From Lucifuga dentata (Eukaryota > Chordata > Actinopteri > Ophidiiformes > Bythitidae): DNA of 64,000 bases. Made by a program: the position numbers and the translations under genes. Where the stretch lies: contig VXCM01003304.1 in assembly GCA_014773175.1 (NCBI GenBank), positions 49,602-113,601 of the forward strand, read 5' to 3'. The notes under the pieces were generated by a model. It had not been told where the DNA came from. It saw only the letters and a program-made list of their open reading frames with translations, and did not search any database. Shown in pieces: positions 54,404 to 64,000 of this stretch. Position 1 is the first letter of the stretch. The number at the start of each line of letters is the position of its first letter.

Positions 54404-57277
54404 TCAGTCTTTTTTCGGGATGTCACTGGTGGTGGTCTGTGGATCAGCTGCTGAGGCCTCACTAGTTGTACTCACAGTTTCTTTACCCGCTTCAGCTTCT
54501 TGCGTCACCTCAGAAACCGAAACTGCCTTCACAGCAGCTTCCTCGACTCCTGAAACAACTGCAGCTGCTGCGACTCCTGAAGCATCTGCAGCTGCAGTGA
54601 CTACTTCTGAAGCATCTGCAGCCGCCGTGACTCCTTCTGAAACGTCTGCAGCTGCTGCGACTCCTGAAACATCTGCAGCCGCTTGCTCCTGCCTTTGTTT
54701 CTTCAATATCTTTTGATGACTTGATGACGGATCGTCATATGACAGCGTCATGGGGATCCGCACTGTGTCTATTCCGTTAACCTGGAAGGTAACATGACAA
54801 TTAAGGCTGCTGGGTTTGCAGAACAGCAGCAGCTAAGAATGCTTCTGTTTTCTGAGCTTTTGGGTTGTTCTTGCATAATGTGCTAAATTAAATGAACCAA
54901 TGTTTGGCTGCAGTGAGAAACAGAATATGGTGGAAAATAGAGAAATGAAGTCCAAGGTGAGTCCAATCTAAAATGTTAACAACCTCTTATTTACATACCT
55001 CCAGCTATTACATGTTGCAAGAGTAAAATAGTGCCTTTACTTTACTGCAATAAGCAGTAACCAGATATATCATCTTGACTTTTTAAATATTATGCTAGTA
55101 ATCATCCATTTAGTTTGAAAAATTAACAATATTTTAAGCATGCATTTTTCAAATATTTTGTGGATATGATGCATTTTACACTTCTTAAGACTTTGTCTTA
55201 CCGTGACCTCACACCAGTAGTCTCCTAAATCCTTGATTGGCTCGTCTGGAAGTCTCAACGCATGAGGAGGCACAACAACTCCCAACTAAGGAAATGATTT
55301 GTTAGTGTATTAAAAAAAAAAACTTTAAGCAATAGCACAGATTTGATATCAATTTGGTGGACCTTTTGTTTTCATACTACAGCGCTGGGCCAAAAGTATT
55401 GCACTCCCCCTGTATTTTTGTGTCCCCCTTTCTTTCTGAGTTTACTACTCCAAACACAACAAAATTAATTTTTTTAGTGTGTTAGAGTAAGTACAACTGG
55501 GAAAAAAAGCCAATAGTTCTTAATAGTGTTAAGTAGGAAGACACTTTTGACACATAGTTAAGATTTGAAGAAAAATACCAATATTATTAGTAGAGATCAA
55601 ACAGTAAGTTAAAACGTCTTCTTTGAAGTAGGGTCAAAGAAAATGGTTTTCAGTTTTTTTTGAAAATGGTTTTTCAGGTGTTTTCACTGACTTGTAGAAA
55701 TATTGTAGTCATATTGCCTACTCTGAAATCCAAATTTAAGTCTAAAGAATAGTTGAATATTCTGAACAAATACTCAGCTGTTTGTAAAACACCAATAAAT
55801 GAATCTTGCGTGTGGAGTGGTACTATGGTAAAGTTCACACAAAAATGCAGGGGGTGCAATACTTTTGGCCAGTGCTGTAGTTGATGCAATATGTAAAAGG
55901 AATAAACTTTATTTAACTAAAGACAGCCTTACCTTCTTGCAAAATTGTCTGCAAACTATTTCTTTCGTCAGCTGAAATTCACCAGGGGGAATTTTATTGA
56001 TCTTCAGATGAGAGCGTTTAAGAAACTCCACTGTCTGCAAAAACACCAGGATAGATTTATTAGATAAAAGAAATGGCAGCCAGTCACAACTCAGAAGTGT
56101 TTGATCACTACGACTGTTGAGTAAAGAAAAAAATTTGTTACTTTTAATTATTGTATGTTTAGTAAAGGAATACACACCAATTGTCCAGTACGTGTTTGGA
56201 TTCTTTCTTCTGGCTTTCCCTCATGTAAAAGCTGTGAGTAAAAAGGTGATTTTGGAGAACAATAATCAATAGCTGGCCACTGGCATTATATATCTGGCGA
56301 AAAATATATTGAAGTATTAACATGTAGTACATACTCTTAACTCCTCTGCAAATATTTGTTTGTTTTCTGGTGATGGATACACTGCCAAGCCTTGAGGCAG
56401 CAGCTTATTTCGCCCAACAGACTTTTTCACAAACACAGTTTCTCCTCGCCCACCGAGCTCTGCAGGGAGACCATGGATACATTTTGTTATTTCATTTCTG
56501 AAAAGTCAAAATAATTGTGTTCACTTTGTTCTTCAGAGTGCTGGGGATACTCACTGGGTACTGTCTGTGTTAGAATGAGCTCCATCTTCTCCTTTGGAAG
56601 GTGTTTGGTGTCTTCAACCAGCTTGTAGATTCGGTGTCTTCGGGGGTGCAGCCTGGGCGGGCTGCCCTCTTTAGACAGTGGGACCTGCCACCAGCGCTCA
56701 ACCACAACGGTGTTCTGTGGAAACAGCAAATAGACAGGTCATGTCCATGTGAAAAATATATTGTTAGAAAAATCAAACAGAGAATGTCACCAGCTTCAGT
56801 TTTTATTGACCTAAAACTTAAGGCCATGTTATTTATTTATTTATTTTTTTAAGAAAGACAGACACACACAGTTTGTCAAACAGACACAGTCAACAGACTT
56901 ACAGAGACAGTATTCAGACATGCAGACAGCCATACGGACAAGCAGCCACTAAATCAGTTGGTCAGTTAGATGGACAGATATATGCCTGTGAGGCAGTCAG
57001 CTGGACAGACAGTCAAACAATATCACTGACAGATAGTAAGACAGACAGTCACTAACCTATGCAGAGTCAGTCACAGACATAGAGAAAGATGTGTACCAGT
57101 CAGACAGACCTGTGCAATAGTCAGTCAGTCAGTCAGACAGGTAGACCTGACTGTGCAGCAGTCAGAGACAGACAGGCAGAGAGACAGACAGACCTGTGCA
57201 GCAGTCAGGCTGAACCTCCTGGCAGTAGGCTGGATGAGCAGCAGATCCTGAAGGACGCGACGGCCTGAGCTCCACAT
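54404..57277 (-). CDS. mrpl9: Mitochondrial large ribosomal subunit protein bL9m with alanine-rich tail
   Basis: Mitochondrial 39S subunit protein of the bacterial L9 family. Coding exons: 57277-57194, 56714-56555, 56459-56335, 56231-56178, 56034-55933, 55285-55202, 54781-54404; 987 nt, 328 aa plus stop. Diagnostic text: [87 protein letters not shown] and YWCEVTVNGID, all parallel to human MRPL9 (267 aa). The N-terminus [14 protein letters not shown] fits a mitochondrial presequence. Odd feature: after the conserved MTLSYDD block, residues ~237-290 form an Ala/Val repeat with recurring AADVS/AADAS units, then an acidic Thr/Ser tail, about 60 residues longer than human. Convergent with prcc. 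Confidence 0.95.
54540..54690 (-). repeat. Coding minisatellite in mrpl9 last exon
   Basis: Imperfect tandem units of 30-33 nt, each built around GCAGCTGCAGAYGYTTCAGRA, encode the AADVS/AADAS repeats. They stay in frame on the reverse strand. Confidence 0.8.
55380..55877. mobile_element. Tc1/mariner-type MITE with TA target duplication
   Basis: Left end CAGCGCTGGGCCAAAAGTAT and right end (complement) CAGCACTGGCCAAAAGTATT form inverted repeats that extend about 40 bp (TTGCAC then CCCCTG, TTTTTGTG). Each is flanked by TA (55378-55379 and 55878-55879). 498 bp, no transposase. Inserted in an mrpl9 intron. Confidence 0.85.
56853..57193. repeat. Degenerate GACA/GTCA-rich repeat in mrpl9 intron 1
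   Basis: Irregular CAGACAGACA and CAGTCAGTCA units. The repeat runs directly into the mrpl9 exon 1 donor (57193/57192), and pieces of the exon edge (GACCTGTGCAGCAGTCAG type) recur at about 57107-57124 and 57144-57164. Confidence 0.8.
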
Positions 57278-57460
57278 CTTTAATCAACACCGTAGCTGTC
57301 CACCTCTGACGCTTTAAGTCACACTAATCACCCACAATCAGAGACACTTTTGCTTTAACACACACATTAACCTATTCAAACACTACTTTATCTCTTTGCT
57401 AAGCTAACACACTTTGCTACGACAGCGCACGCGAAATTCAGCGGCTGTGACGTAAAAGGA
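57278..57460 (-). promoter_or_regulatory. Probable mrpl9 promoter
   Basis: Upstream of the mrpl9 ATG are an NRF1-like GCGCACGCG (57425-57433) and a CRE/ATF-like TGACGTAA (57448-57455), both common at nuclear genes for mitochondrial ribosomal proteins. Transcription start not located. Confidence 0.45.
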
Positions 57461-57469
57461 CCCCACGAG

Positions 57470-58040
57470 CAGAAATAGGAGTCCCGACAAATGCCTGAAG
57501 TAAAATCAGCATTATGACTTATTTTCGGTTGATTTGGGGTATGTTTAAATAGATAAAATACGTATGGCCATGTTTCATAATACTCTTTTTCCTCAACCAA
57601 AATATTTTGATCTCTACAGGAATGGAACAGTATCAAGAAATTAAGTTTCAAACAGACCTGAAGGTTTTAATGCAAAAATCAAACTCTGGGAGCAACAACA
57701 GAGATATGAGCATTAATGAGGTCCACCACTGACATGTTCACACAAACACAATTTTTAATGTACATTCGATTCTCTGTTTTAATCTGTGTTTTGTATGAAT
57801 TGTATAAACGTTTTTTTTTATTGTAATTTGTTTTATTGTCTTTAAAAGCCTACAAGGACTGCAAATTAGCTTAAGCTAATACCTTGCATTTCCCACATTT
57901 GTCTGTAGCAATGTTGTATGTATTTGTCCCTGCTAAATAAAAAAATCCAGCCAAACCTGTGGACTGAAATACTATGATTCATCAGGGACATGATAGGCTG
58001 ACTGATTAGTAAAACCTTAATGAAAATAACTTGTCAAACG
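57470..58040. other. Intergenic, nothing recognised
   Basis: AT-rich spacer between the mrpl9 promoter and the 3' end of the membrane-protein gene. No gene or element seen. Confidence 0.5.
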
Positions 58041-58046
58041 TTTATT
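58041..58046 (-). terminator. Polyadenylation signal of the TMEM272-like gene
   Basis: Reverse-strand AATAAA about 470 bases after the stop codon. An A-homopolymer scar with a single N (58201) lies within the 3' UTR. Confidence 0.55.
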
Positions 58047-58511
58047 TTAAGCAACATTTACTTTAAAATTAGGTAACATTTCTTCAAGCATTTACAGGAA
58101 TTTGCAGAAAAAAAAACAGTGGCAGTTTGAGAAAATAATGCTTTGACTACAGTTACAACTTCAACTGATAGTACTGCCAGGGATTAAAAAAAAAAAAAAA
58201 NAAAAAAAAAAAAAAAACAGCCACTATGGCAGTACAATCATCATCATTGTGAGTATTTGGCTGAAATTTCATTCATCATCATCTGTGCTTTGTGGAGGTC
58301 AAATCTTTTTTATAATGAACCATACATAGAAATGTTTTCTCTTTGGATAGTCACACCCACTATTGTGTTCTTACATAGATTCATGTAAATGAAATGTTTT
58401 GCAGAATCAAATTTTTTTTGTATGTGTGTATGACATAGAAAAACATAGAGACAGCCAATGCATATATTGGTCAATGACAAAAAAATCTCCCTACCAATGT
58501 TAAACACAAAC

Positions 58512-60540
58512 CTACACCCTTGGTTGAAAATCACTTGTCTCACCATAGAAAGTACTGTGCATGAATGGCAGCCTGTGAGTAGCAAGTTTACAAGAGCACA
58601 GTAGAAGAAAGCAGCCACCACAGAGGAACATCAGACTCAGGAGGACCCAAACAATAGTGGTGACAACAAAGGCAAACTGATAGGTGATTTTATGGCAGAA
58701 ATTGTCTGCTCCAGCTGAGTTTGGAACATAAACAGCATAAACCCAGACACTGCCTGCAGGTACAAAGACAGAACATAGAAAGGTTACACACACAAACATC
58801 CCTATCAAAACTGTATAACTAAAACTAAAAAACATAGCTTTCAAATAAAAAAAAAATAGAAACTGCACAAAAGGCCAATCTAAATCTAAGCAAAATACAA
58901 ATCTAAAACTTAGAAATGTACAGTGTAATATTTGACAGGTACTTCTTGTGATTTATACATCTTGTTAACCCTCCTTGCTTTACCTGTGATGAGCCAGCAG
59001 AAAGTGAAGAAGTATAGTAGGGTGACACTGGTTGTGACAAGGCATTGAGCGGTGCCCTCGCTGTTTAACCTCTGGATGTAGGTCAGAGACAGAGACAGTA
59101 TGTTGGACACACCCAGTACTATCAGGTAGATGGGGATTTTTGGCTGAATGGGACAGCTTCCCAGATGCATGGCCCCTATGATGCAACACAGCAATGGCAT
59201 AAAGATAAGATGTGATTGTGAAATAGACATGAAAACATAGTGATCAAATAATTATGGAGCTCCTGAAGATCATGGTGGGATATTTATTTTCTACAATATC
59301 GACATATTCCCTTGCAATAGTTTTTGTATTCCTGCTGATTCATATTTCTGTTATATTTTCTTGTAACACTCATGCCAAGATACATCAGCACACTCAATTT
59401 TAATCTGAATTTGGCCTTTGGTATGTGATCATTTAAGTAGTGAAAGTAAACTCAAATAAATTCCAAGAATTGTAATCTGCAGGATGCAGTTGATTTTTAC
59501 TGGTGATCAGTTACTGAACTCTGGATAGCTGCACTGGTAGACATGGATGTATTTTAATGTGGAGGATATGACCTTTGAGGGATGAGAAAGGATGAGATCT
59601 GCTTTATTATTATTTAGTACATGCATGTTAAAACTTTCATTTTACGTTGATTAAAGCATCAAGTCGTTTTTTCAAATGTCATGTAAACATTGTCTGATTA
59701 AAACTGGCATAAATGGATGTTGGTGTACTCAGAGTAACAGACAGAGCTTATGCAATAGTTTGCTCTTGCAAGTAAACAATCCCTCATTTTAAAATTGGCA
59801 TAAACAACATCCCCTTGCAAGGCAATATGCAAGGAGTTGAGTACATTGGGCAAATGATGGAATCTATTAATTCCATCCATGTATACGTCTTAGTCCACAT
59901 TTTTACCTTAATCACAGTAATTGGTTTAAAAAAAAAAAAAATAGACAGTTAAAAGAGTGACATGGATGCCAGAGGGGTCTCACTGAGGAAAAGCAGATAT
60001 CAGAGGCCAAAATATTTCTCAAAACAACCAAACTTCATTTGGTACATTGGCTGTTATGATAAACTAAAGCCTTTAGACATTAGGCATTTATGTAACTGCT
60101 GCACTGAAGACATAATATGGCTCAATCACTATAAGCTTCCGTCACTCATCTGATTGACAGGTATCACACAGTGCAGATGTTGGAAGGATTGCCAAGCATT
60201 GCAATGGTTTGCAAAACCTACTGCAAGGTATCTCAAAAAGGTAATTCCGTCCATGATATCCAGGGGCATGTGTGTTTAAATAACAGCTGAACATATAGGA
60301 AAAAATGATGTAATATTAAAATTGACATCATTTGCCTTACTCAAACTGATGTAAACCTACCTATTCCAATGGCTGCAATCATAACCATCCACCAAATAAT
60401 ATTCACCACAACTACAAGGAAAAAGACAGAGAGGGCTGAAGATAAGTAAAACACTAAAACAGATACATGAATGTTTGTTGAAGAAATAGTAACTTACCGG
60501 CTGATGAAATTAGAGTTGGATTTTGCTCTCTGGCGTCCAT
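58512..60540 (-). CDS. Four-pass membrane protein, TMEM272-like
   Basis: Function unknown; small multi-pass membrane protein of the TMEM272-like group common in fish. Coding exons: 60540-60498, 60411-60361, 59175-58984, 58753-58512; 528 nt, 175 aa plus stop, all GT/AG and in phase. Residues 1-14 are a short polar N-terminus (MDAREQNPTLISSA). Four hydrophobic segments follow: VVNIIWWMVMIAAIGIGAM, IPIYLIVLGVSNILSLSL, VTLLYFFTFCWLITG and YQFAFVVTTIVWVLLSLMF with an adjoining cysteine-rich stretch. The family-type motifs GAMHLGSCPIQPKIPIYL and VWVYAVYVPN plus NFCHKITYQFAF support the call. The start ATG sits right after a possible acceptor (CCTCACAG), so a leader exon upstream is likely. No signal peptide. 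Confidence 0.8.
59232..60360. other. Intron 2 of the TMEM272-like gene
   Basis: A 1.2-kb intron (59176-60360). Apart from a poly-A tract at about 59928-59941, no repeat, exon or RNA was recognised. Confidence 0.5.
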
Positions 60541-60556
60541 CTGTGAGGATGGATCA

Positions 60557-60720
60557 ATATGTAACGTAAAGAAAATAGGAAGTATGTTACGATCATGAGC
60601 CATTAAGTACAGAAGCAGAGCTGCAGCAGTGGGTCACTTGTCTGTATGGAGATACTTGTCCTACCTGTCTTTCCTTTCAGATCCCTTCAGGTTTTAACTT
60701 GAAAGTTTAGATGCACACAT
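60557..60720. repeat. Upstream-region duplication, proximal copy
   Basis: Directly upstream of the start exon of the TMEM272-like gene. It shares AAGCAGAGCTGCAGCAGTGG, GGTCACTTGTCTGTATGGAG and ACTTGAAAGTTTAGATGCA with 60930-61070. About 33 bases present here are missing from the distal copy. Confidence 0.9.
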
Positions 60721-60929
60721 GAATATTTGCAGCTTGTTGACTTTGTCAGCATCCCGGATGTTAAGACAGAAAAACCAAACCATTTCAGCTTAGCTGTTTA
60801 GCAATATCCTCTGGGTTTTAAGGAAATGTGATAAAATCAGTTAGTGCTATCTGTGTCAGAGTGTTTCTGCAATCTTGACAATACATTTCAGCAGGATCTC
60901 GTGCAGAGGGAGTTCTCTAGCACAGTACA

Positions 60930-61070
60930 AATATGTAGAGTAAAGAAAATAAGAAGCATGTCATGATCATGAGCCATCAAGCACTGAAGCAGAGCTGCAG
61001 CAGTGGGTCACTTGTCTGTATGGAGATACTTGTCCAGGCTTTAACTTGAAAGTTTAGATGCATGCATTAT
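60930..61070. repeat. Upstream-region duplication, distal copy
   Basis: Second copy about 370 bp further upstream of the TMEM272-like gene, roughly 90% similar by eye, in the same orientation. A leader exon or promoter may have been duplicated. Confidence 0.9.
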
Positions 61071-61777
61071 CATCATCATTATCATCATCATCTCTCATCA
61101 CTGAAGAAGAAAACAGAGCTGGTCTACTTTAATCTTACTTTTTCTCATTTAAAAGCTGCTGTGGAAATCAGTGGAGCAGTTGGAAAGTTAAGTCTTTAAA
61201 GTGGAGTATATTTGCAACTCAGGCTCTGAGAGTGGAAGAAAGAAAATAAATAAGCTCTCACCCCAAAAATAAAGGGAATATTTCAGATCTATTTGAATAA
61301 TACACATTTATTATTATCATTATTATTATTCATTATTATTATTTTTAAATAATAGAGGATTTTGATCTTTCATTGTTGTCAGTCAAAACAACTGACTGCT
61401 TCCTTTTGCTGTAGTGTGATATACTAATAACAGCAATGACTTACACAATACAAGAAACCCCAACTGGCAGTTTGTTCCACAGCACAGTAGCCATTGCAGC
61501 TATTTTTTTTTTTATCTTAAAGTCAGAGCCATTTGGAAAGCAATCCAAAAGCCTCAGGAAGAATGTAGAACTATTTGCTAAAAATTTTAGCGACACAGCA
61601 GGTTGATGCTCCTGATCCCCCAATAGGCAGCAGGCCACATTTCACACACCAAGGAACCACTATACATCCTTTATTCTTAGACACAAGCTGATACCAAGCC
61701 TCCCTCACAGCAGCATAGCCACCCTGTGTTACATCACAAGCCACAAAACCTCAGACAACAGCAATGTCCATAGCTGA
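61071..61777. other. Spacer between TMEM272-like and PI-PLC genes
   Basis: Contains an ATT-rich microsatellite (61309-61345). A reverse frame at 61441-61638 includes ATVLWNKLPVGV, faintly like the tail of a LINE protein (LWNSLP type), too weak to call. Confidence 0.45.
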
Positions 61778-61783
61778 TTTATT
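61778..61783 (-). terminator. Polyadenylation signal of the PI-PLC gene
   Basis: Reverse-strand AATAAA 118 bases after the stop codon. Confidence 0.65.
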
Positions 61784-61900
61784 GACAATTCATTCCCAGA
61801 ACCTTGGGTAAATGATACATTGAGAAGTTACCAGATTTTTCGTTGCATCAACAAAACTCTTGGATCTGGCAAAGTCTTAATCTTCTCTTTGTGTCCTCTG

Positions 61901-63299
61901 TTAGTTGAAGTCAATGATCATTTGAATAAGAGGAGCAGCTGGAAAGTCCATGGTTATGATCCCAAACCGCTGGTTCTGCTCTGACTGGCCCATCAGGTAG
62001 TGATACAGTTTTTCATTGATGTACAGTGCAACTACTCTGGGGGGTGCAAACACACCAGCTCCACTGGTATAGGTCAGAAAGATCTGGGCCTTGTTCCCCA
62101 CAGGTGCAGCATTCAGGTGTTTTGATACACTTTCCCATTTCGCTGTCACATGCAGTAGTGTTGGTACCTACAGGGAACAAACTTTTAATCTCCCAACAGT
62201 ATTTTAGATCAATTTTGAAAATATTCAGAGTCAAAACATTTTTTAAACACAATTTGTGCCTCTCAGGTCATCACTAGCATCACTGAAACGTCGATTGTCA
62301 TTACCAGGTTCATTCATAAATATTACTCTTTCTATTATTTATATTTTCATATATAACAATTCTTTATTCTTCTTCCATTGTGTGAAACAAGCAAGATGAC
62401 ACAATTCCCAGCTACCATTTTTGTTTTCTTGAAGTAACAGTTTTGAAACAGGTTCAAAATTAACTTAATTGTTCAGCAGACTGAATATTTTTCCTACCAG
62501 TTGGATCATAGACTCTTTGAAGAATCTGATAATGACTTCAGAATGGCAGTAAATATTGCCAAATGACCTGCAGGGTTTTTCCAAATTTGTCTTCGACTTA
62601 TCTTTGAGAAAAACAGCAGCTTATATCTATGACTTGAATGCAATCATTAATCTAAAAGTATCCAATGTAAGAACTATGAGATGCACAAATTGTGGTTAAA
62701 ACTTTTTATACCTTCCAGGCGTCAGCTATGTCCAGGGAACGATAGCGCATTCCCAAGTCTGGACCACTGAAGTCCTGCAAGACAACGAGTTTCCCTCGTG
62801 CCTCGCCCATGGTGGGCACAAGGCGACTGTGCCACAGCAGGTCCCAGTGAGCGTAGCAGTGGATGTAGCTCACCACAGCACTGTAGATGCCATTTGTCTC
62901 ACTGAGCTCCTCTTTGATCCGCATCAGCACAGTCTCTTTTGGGTACTCTTGCAGGAAGTCGACCACACCCTCCAGCACGTGGCCAAAGTGAACACGCTGG
63001 TAGGACACTCCGTGATGGATAGTGAGGTTTCCCTTTACATGCCGCACTCGGATGTCTAGGAAGCGGATACCAGCATGGAGCTGGGATGCCAGGCTCCAGG
63101 TTTGGCATTCAGCATATATACCACCATACAGGGCCATAGTGTTGTGGGTTCCAGGCATAGTGATTTCAGACAGCGGCCGATCATCGGGGATGGTGGACAT
63201 CCATGATGGGTTGAGGAACTCTGGGTTGGGTGTGTCATCATAGTCAGGTCTTTGAATGGCACTACAACTCCAGCCAATGACTCTAACACAAACTAAGAT
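61901..63299 (-). CDS. Secreted bacterial-type phosphatidylinositol phospholipase C (5'-incomplete)
   Basis: Predicted to cleave phosphatidylinositol or GPI anchors through the PI-PLC X barrel. Two exons are visible: 63299-62712 and 62167-61901, 855 nt, 284 codons plus stop, joined AAG|GTA in phase 0. The first starts at an acceptor (ACTAACAG|ATC) with an in-frame stop just before it, so the start codon and most of the signal peptide lie in an upstream exon not found. Residual hydrophobic text ILVCVRVIG precedes the mature part. Catalytic signatures: first histidine in ITMPGTHNTM, second in LTIHHGV, between them GIRFLDIRVRH, then ETVLMRIKEE and GKLVVLQDF. The end GIITMDFPAAPLIQMII matches the last strand and helix of single-domain bacterial PI-PLC rather than PLC-beta/gamma/delta. 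No PH, EF-hand or C2 domain. Confidence 0.85.
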
Positions 63300-63334
63300 C
63301 TGTTAGTATCACATTCATCTAAATGCAATATTTT

Positions 63335-63397
63335 CTTTTACCACTCAAAATGCTTCAGTACTACCGAGCAGTACTGAAGCATTTTGAGTGATAAAAG
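63335..63397. other. Near-perfect 30-bp hairpin
   Basis: Arm 63335-63364 (core ACTCAAAATGCTTCAGTACT) pairs with 63368-63397 with two mismatches and a three-base loop. It lies just upstream of the PI-PLC exon. It matches no microRNA that I know, and the loop is too short for a normal precursor. Confidence 0.8.
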
Positions 63398-63399
63398 AA

Positions 63400-63900
63400 C
63401 ATATTGTACTGAACATTAAAAAAAATTTAGTAATTTTGTAGTTTCCATCTCTAAGTAGTTAATATTATAGTCAGTATCAGAGTAAATGTCTCATGGTACA
63501 AGGAATCGCTGTTGAAGTCAAAGTACCAGAACTGGAACAGGATTTGGGTTTTTCTATATTCAGCCCTTCCTCTAAAATGAGGTTATTCTTGTTGTAGGTG
63601 AGAATCAAAGTTTTGTGGATATTTCACTGGTTAATAATGTGACTGTTCTGAGGCCATAACTGAGATTACTTGTGAAACAAAACTTATCTCAATGAAGGTG
63701 AAGTAAGTTGGTATATGGCCAATTTAAATATGTATTTGCCAAAGTAGACAAGAAAAAATTCGTAATAGAAGTTGCATGTTCTGCTTCTTATGGGATTTAT
63801 TTATTGTCATGTGCACAATGATAAAAACAAAATTTTATTTCAAACTTTATATAAAATCTAAAATCATACTGATTACGTATTATCCTGGTGTTTTAAATAT
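63400..63900. other. Upstream intron or 5' flank of the PI-PLC gene
   Basis: AT-rich. No candidate first exon with an ATG, hydrophobic frame and donor was found. Confidence 0.4.
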
Positions 63901-63935
63901 ACAGTACATCATCAGCGCGATGGGCCTGAAGTTGT

Positions 63936-64000
63936 TCAGGCCCATCGCGCTCACATCGCTGGTGATGAAGTGCTTTGAAAGGCTAGTCTCACGTCACATC
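63936..64000 (+). mobile_element. LINE reverse-transcriptase fragment, runs off the window
   Basis: Reads FRPIALTSLVMKCFERLV then SRHI without a stop, matching the reverse-transcriptase block (YRPIALTS.. MK..ERLV) of fish non-LTR retrotransposons. Immediately left, 63914-63930 is an inverted copy of the first 17 bases of the fragment (arms 63914-63930 and 63935-63951, four-base spacer). Confidence 0.8.

Noticed and set aside
54378..54716. 112-codon forward alanine-rich frame
   Set aside because: It is the shadow of the repeated last exon of mrpl9 on the opposite strand.
61441..61638. Reverse frame with a LWNKLP motif
   Set aside because: Only a short resemblance to LINE protein tails; insufficient for an element call.

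Overview
The window is nuclear DNA from a vertebrate, almost certainly a teleost fish. The genes are intron-rich with GT/AG junctions. The spacers carry long (TG)n, (GA)n and (CT)n microsatellites and Tc1/mariner, LINE and small inverted-repeat elements. The block brevican - mrpl24 - hdgf - prcc matches human chromosome 1q22-q23. Nothing bacterial, phage or CRISPR-like is present. Ten single Ns with a repeat or homopolymer nearby, one further single N and one 408-base N run mark assembly gaps.

Bases 1-18,100 contain no protein gene I can support. At 691-779 (+) they hold a microRNA-9 precursor whose 5p and 3p arms can be read base for base. Human MIR9-1 lies close to BCAN on 1q22, so this is probably mir-9-1 and its non-coding territory. 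Several compositionally distinct blocks (about 4.4, 5.5, 6.1, 14.4 and 16.7 kb) look like conserved regulatory elements and contain good SOX, RFX, PBX/MEIS and nuclear-receptor type motifs. The same stretch has a perfect 644-bp tandem duplication and a dead mariner transposase.

From 18.1 to 34 kb on the minus strand lies bcan (brevican), reconstructed as 14 coding exons in phase (1,203 codons plus stop): signal peptide, Ig domain, two link modules, a long chondroitin-sulphate type central region, EGF, C-type lectin and sushi domains. Reading through the donor of the last central exon gives an alternative hydrophobic C-terminus, i.e. the GPI-anchored brevican form known in mammals. Its introns hold a Tc1 transposase relic, a fold-back MITE and a LINE relic.

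From 37.5 to 53.4 kb are three housekeeping genes: mrpl24 (-, uL24m of the mitochondrial ribosome), hdgf (-, PWWP chromatin/growth factor) and prcc (+, nuclear mitosis/splicing-associated protein). hdgf and prcc are divergent across about 1.25 kb. From 54.3 to 57.3 kb is mrpl9 (-, bL9m), convergent with prcc, with an unusual alanine-rich repeated C-terminal tail. From 58.0 to 60.6 kb is a four-pass membrane protein resembling TMEM272, whose upstream region is partly duplicated. From 61.8 kb to at least 63.3 kb is a secreted, bacterial-type phosphatidylinositol-specific phospholipase C (-), whose first exon was not found. The window ends inside a LINE reverse-transcriptase fragment.

The genes do not form one pathway. 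bcan and mir-9 are both neural and may share regulatory DNA; mrpl24 and mrpl9 both serve the mitochondrial large subunit; hdgf and prcc are ubiquitous nuclear genes. All exon coordinates were derived by reading splice sites, phase and family similarity by eye, not from transcripts.
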